A program made the translations under genes and the position numbers. Of a DNA stretch of 9,008 nt, positions 7,214 through 9,008 are shown in pieces. Every line of letters starts with the position of its first letter. Position 1 is the stretch's first letter. The stretch is from a bacterium (GTDB taxonomy: Bacteria; SZUA-79; Acidulodesulfobacterales; Acidulodesulfobacteraceae), in NCBI GenBank assembly GCA_021800745.1, contig JAJYYS010000062.1, positions 1 to 9,008 of the forward strand, written 5' to 3'. Below the pieces are notes generated by a model. That model was not told the DNA's origin, made no database searches, and saw only the letters and a list, made by a program, of their open reading frames with translations.

Positions 7214-7564
7214 TTAAAATGTTATCATTCTGTCAGATGTAATACATAGCTCTAATAGTTGACCCAAACCCGATATTTCTTCCACCTTGCAAACAGTCTG
7301 GTTAACTATACCTCTTCTTTTTCCTGCGGCAACGCATACTATTAATCTTACGCCTTTGAGCTCAAGCTCCGAAAGTAGTTTCATAATATTTCTTTCGTCT
7401 CTAGGCGGCTCTAAAGTTGAACATCTGTTATAGACACCGTCGTTATAGAAAAATATGCCCGTTATCTCATGCCCGGACTCCATCGCCGCAACAATAAAAT
7501 TATAAGCGGTATCCATGGCTTGATGCATATAAGGCCCTTCTTTAATAAGAACGCCAAGTTTCAT
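7214..7564 (-). CDS. dsrE: DsrE/TusD-like catalytic subunit of the sulfur-relay complex
   Basis: 116-residue subunit that carries the persulfide in the DsrEFH/TusBCD complex. Landmarks are EGPYMHQAMDTAYNF (9-23), GIFFYNDGVYN (36-46), PPRDERNI (53-60) and the active-site segment LIVCVAAGKRRGI (74-86), in which C77 corresponds to the catalytic Cys78 of DsrE and TusD. The segment SGLGQL (98-103) and the final DRMITF are also typical. The stretch between the RRG and SGLG motifs appears about eleven residues shorter than in E. coli TusD as I remember it, and it contains an extra cysteine, C92. ATG 7564 is preceded by GGAGGAGGG five bases upstream. It starts the dsrEFH cluster, 131 bases after dsrK, with a strong hairpin between them. 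The true partner (TusA or DsrC) is not in the window. Confidence 0.88.
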   Translation of the reverse strand: MKLGVLIKEGPYMHQAMDTAYNFIVAAMESGHEITGIFFYNDGVYNRCSTLEPPRDERNIMKLLSELELKGVRLIVCVAAGKRRGIVNQTVCKVEEISGLGQLLELCITSDRMITF

Positions 7565-7631
7565 TAATTCCCTCCTCCAAAATTAACTTATTAATTTATT
7601 AATTGCTCCATATTTAGATTGTGCCGTATTT

Positions 7632-7672
7632 GCAATAAAGGTGTCCGATTTTAAATCGTACACCTTTATTGC
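7632..7672 (-). terminator. Long hairpin between dsrK and dsrE
   Basis: A perfect 13-bp inverted repeat (GCAATAAAGGTGT and ACACCTTTATTGC) is extended, after one mismatched pair, by a 5-bp inner stem CGATT/AATCG with a three-base loop. It lies about 23 bases past the dsrK stop. The descending arm contains CCTTTATT, which can serve as a weak U-tract, but no longer T-run follows on the minus strand. It may be a bidirectional terminator or an RNA-processing or stability element between dsrK and dsrEFH. Confidence 0.6.
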
Positions 7673-7695
7673 GAGACTTTTATTCCTTTTTTTAT

Positions 7696-9008
7696 TTACA
7701 TTATTATAGCGTTGCTTACAAGCTGATGTATTCCGCCCACCATTTCTTCGTCTAATCCATATAGAGGAAATACCTTTGTAAACTGGGTTTTGCAGATTGC
7801 GCATATAAGGGCGTAAAAATTAACACCGTGATTGTCAACCGCTTCTTTTACCGTCTGCATTCTCGGCATAGAACCCGCAAGCCTGACGTTCATAACTTCT
7901 TCGGTCAATAAACCTCCGCCTGCACCGCAGCAATAAGTGCTTTCCTTAGTCGTACCTTCTCTTAACTCCACAAACTTATTTGCGGCGGCTTTGATTAGCT
8001 CTCTCGGTATCGTAAACTGCCCTCCTACGACGTCGCCTATTCTGGAACCTCTTGCCACATTGCAGGAGTCATGAAACGTGACTACCTTGTCGTCGTTTGC
8101 GGAAGGGTCAAGTTTTATTACTCCGTCCTTAACTAAGCCTAAAGTAAAGTCGCAAATATGGGTTGGCTGTTTATATTTGCTGTCTAGAAAATCAAACGGC
8201 CCGTTCATAGTATTAGAATACATATAAGCCGCTCTCCAGGCATGGCCGCATTCGCCTATTATAACTCTTTTTACTTTAAGCCTTCTTGCCTCGTCCCATA
8301 TTCTTTTATTTATTTCTTTAGTATTTTGATAGCTGCCTATGAATTTTCCGAAATTACCGGCTTCCGAAGCATATGAGGAAACAGTATAGCTTATGCCTGC
8401 CTTATGAAACACTTTTGCATACCCCTTCAATGATTCCATATGCGGCATGGCAAAAAAATCAGCAGACGGCGGAACCAATAAAACTTCTGCGCCTTCGACG
8501 TCCATAGGTATTTTAACACCCTTTCCGCCTTCTTCCTCAATTTCTTCTTCCAGGTCGTCGAGTGTGTTTCTTAATGCGGCAGGCGGTATACCAATATTAT
8601 TTCCAGTTTTAAAAACCTTATGGATAACTTCCGTCGTGTACTTTTGTCCGAGACCTATAGAATCCATAATCTGACGCGCAGCCATAGTAATTTCTGCGGT
8701 ATCTATGCCGTAAGGGCAATATAGAGAACATCTTCTGCATTCGGAACACTGCCAGAAATAAGTGTACCATTCTTTCAAAACTTCTTCGGTCAGTTCCTGC
8801 GCGTTTGAAAGGCTCTTAAAGAAGCCGGACGGAGTAAAATAATATCTGTAAACCTTCCTCATTAACTCCTGCCTTTGAACGGGCATATTATTCGGGTCTG
8901 CCGTTCCGAGGAAAAATTGGCATTTATCGGTACATGCTCCGCATCGAACGCATATATCCATATAATCTCTAACAGCTTTATTATGGTCCAGTATTTCTTT
9001 AAAAACTC
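7696..9008 (-). CDS. dsrK: DsrK, HdrD-like iron-sulfur subunit of the DsrMK(JOP) complex (5' end missing)
   Basis: The frame is open from the window edge; an internal Met at 8961 is not the start. It is preceded in frame by codons for VFKEILDHNKAVRDY, and DsrK proteins normally carry about 100 further N-terminal residues. DsrK is the cytoplasmic Fe-S subunit of the membrane complex that exchanges electrons between quinones and DsrC. Numbering from Met 8961, two [4Fe-4S] motifs are visible: CVRCGACTDKC (4-14) and CSECRRCSLYCP (72-83). The HdrD-like catalytic cysteines follow: GECGHAWRAA (C238), HDSC (C300), YCCGAGGG (C344, C345) and CAIC (C387, C390). The C-terminus HQLVSNAIIM fits the family. 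dsrJ, dsrO and dsrP do not follow; dsrEFH does. A DsrMK-only arrangement, or jop genes elsewhere, is possible. A stand-alone HdrD-like paralogue is a less likely reading. Confidence 0.88.
   Translation of the reverse strand, partial: VFKEILDHNKAVRDYMDICVRCGACTDKCQFFLGTADPNNMPVQRQELMRKVYRYYFTPSGFFKSLSNAQELTEEVLKEWYTYFWQCSECRRCSLYCPYGIDTAEITMAARQIMDSIGLGQKYTTEVIHKVFKTGNNIGIPPAALRNTLDDLEEEIEEEGGKGVKIPMDVEGAEVLLVPPSADFFAMPHMESLKGYAKVFHKAGISYTVSSYASEAGNFGKFIGSYQNTKEINKRIWDEARRLKVKRVIIGECGHAWRAAYMYSNTMNGPFDFLDSKYKQPTHICDFTLGLVKDGVIKLDPSANDDKVVTFHDSCNVARGSRIGDVVGGQFTIPRELIKAAANKFVELREGTTKESTYCCGAGGGLLTEEVMNVRLAGSMPRMQTVKEAVDNHGVNFYALICAICKTQFTKVFPLYGLDEEMVGGIHQLVSNAIIM

Noticed and set aside
7583..7804. 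73-codon minus-strand frame across the dsrK-dsrE gap
   Set aside because: About half of it overlaps the conserved C-terminus of dsrK in another frame and the rest crosses the long hairpin. It has no recognisable similarity and lies in a region explained by other features.
8447..8674. 75-codon plus-strand frame rich in serine inside dsrK
   Set aside because: The serine run is the reverse complement of the acidic Glu-rich linker of DsrK.
8959..8961. ATG as the start of dsrK
   Set aside because: The frame stays open to the window edge, and the codons before it resemble internal DsrK sequence. The first Fe-S motif begins only three residues later, whereas the family has a long N-terminal extension.

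Overview
The window is one uninterrupted dissimilatory sulfur-metabolism locus. All nine genes lie on the minus strand, so they are transcribed from high to low coordinates: dsrK (5' end off the window) - dsrE - dsrF - dsrH - sat - aprB - aprA - qmoA - qmoB (3' end off the window). No plus-strand gene is convincing, and I see no tRNA, rRNA, mobile element or CRISPR array.

Layout. Bases 9008-7696 encode the C-terminal ~437 residues of DsrK, the HdrD-like Fe-S subunit of the DsrMK(JOP) membrane complex. A 131-base gap with a long hairpin follows. Then comes a tight dsrE-dsrF-dsrH cluster (7564-6466), encoding the DsrEFH/TusDCB sulfur-relay proteins. A gap of about 100 bases carrying a consensus-like promoter precedes sat (ATP sulfurylase, 6366-5143). 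It is followed by aprB and aprA (APS reductase beta and alpha) and by qmoA and qmoB (quinone-interacting complex that exchanges electrons with APS reductase). Terminator-like hairpins sit between aprB and aprA and between aprA and qmoA.

How the genes work together. Sat activates sulfate to APS. AprBA reduces APS to sulfite with electrons that QmoABC takes from the quinone pool. DsrMK supplies electrons to the DsrC trisulfide made by sulfite reductase DsrAB (not in the window). All these steps can also run backwards in sulfur oxidizers. DsrEFH is a sulfurtransferase best known from the oxidative Dsr pathway, where it passes persulfide sulfur to DsrC. The mixture of a complete sat-apr-qmo module with dsrEFH directly behind dsrK is the main point of interest. 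It leaves the direction of the pathway open (reduction, oxidation or disproportionation).

Organism. The sequence is AT-rich, especially in the gaps, with strong GGAGG-type ribosome-binding sites and two genes that appear to start at TTG. The proteins look like those of an anaerobic sulfate/sulfur-metabolising bacterium of the Desulfobacterota or a neighbouring phylum. Uncultured low-GC lineages such as Candidatus Acidulodesulfobacterales (Sva0485 clade), reported to mix reductive sulfur genes with dsrEFH, would fit. This placement is inference only.
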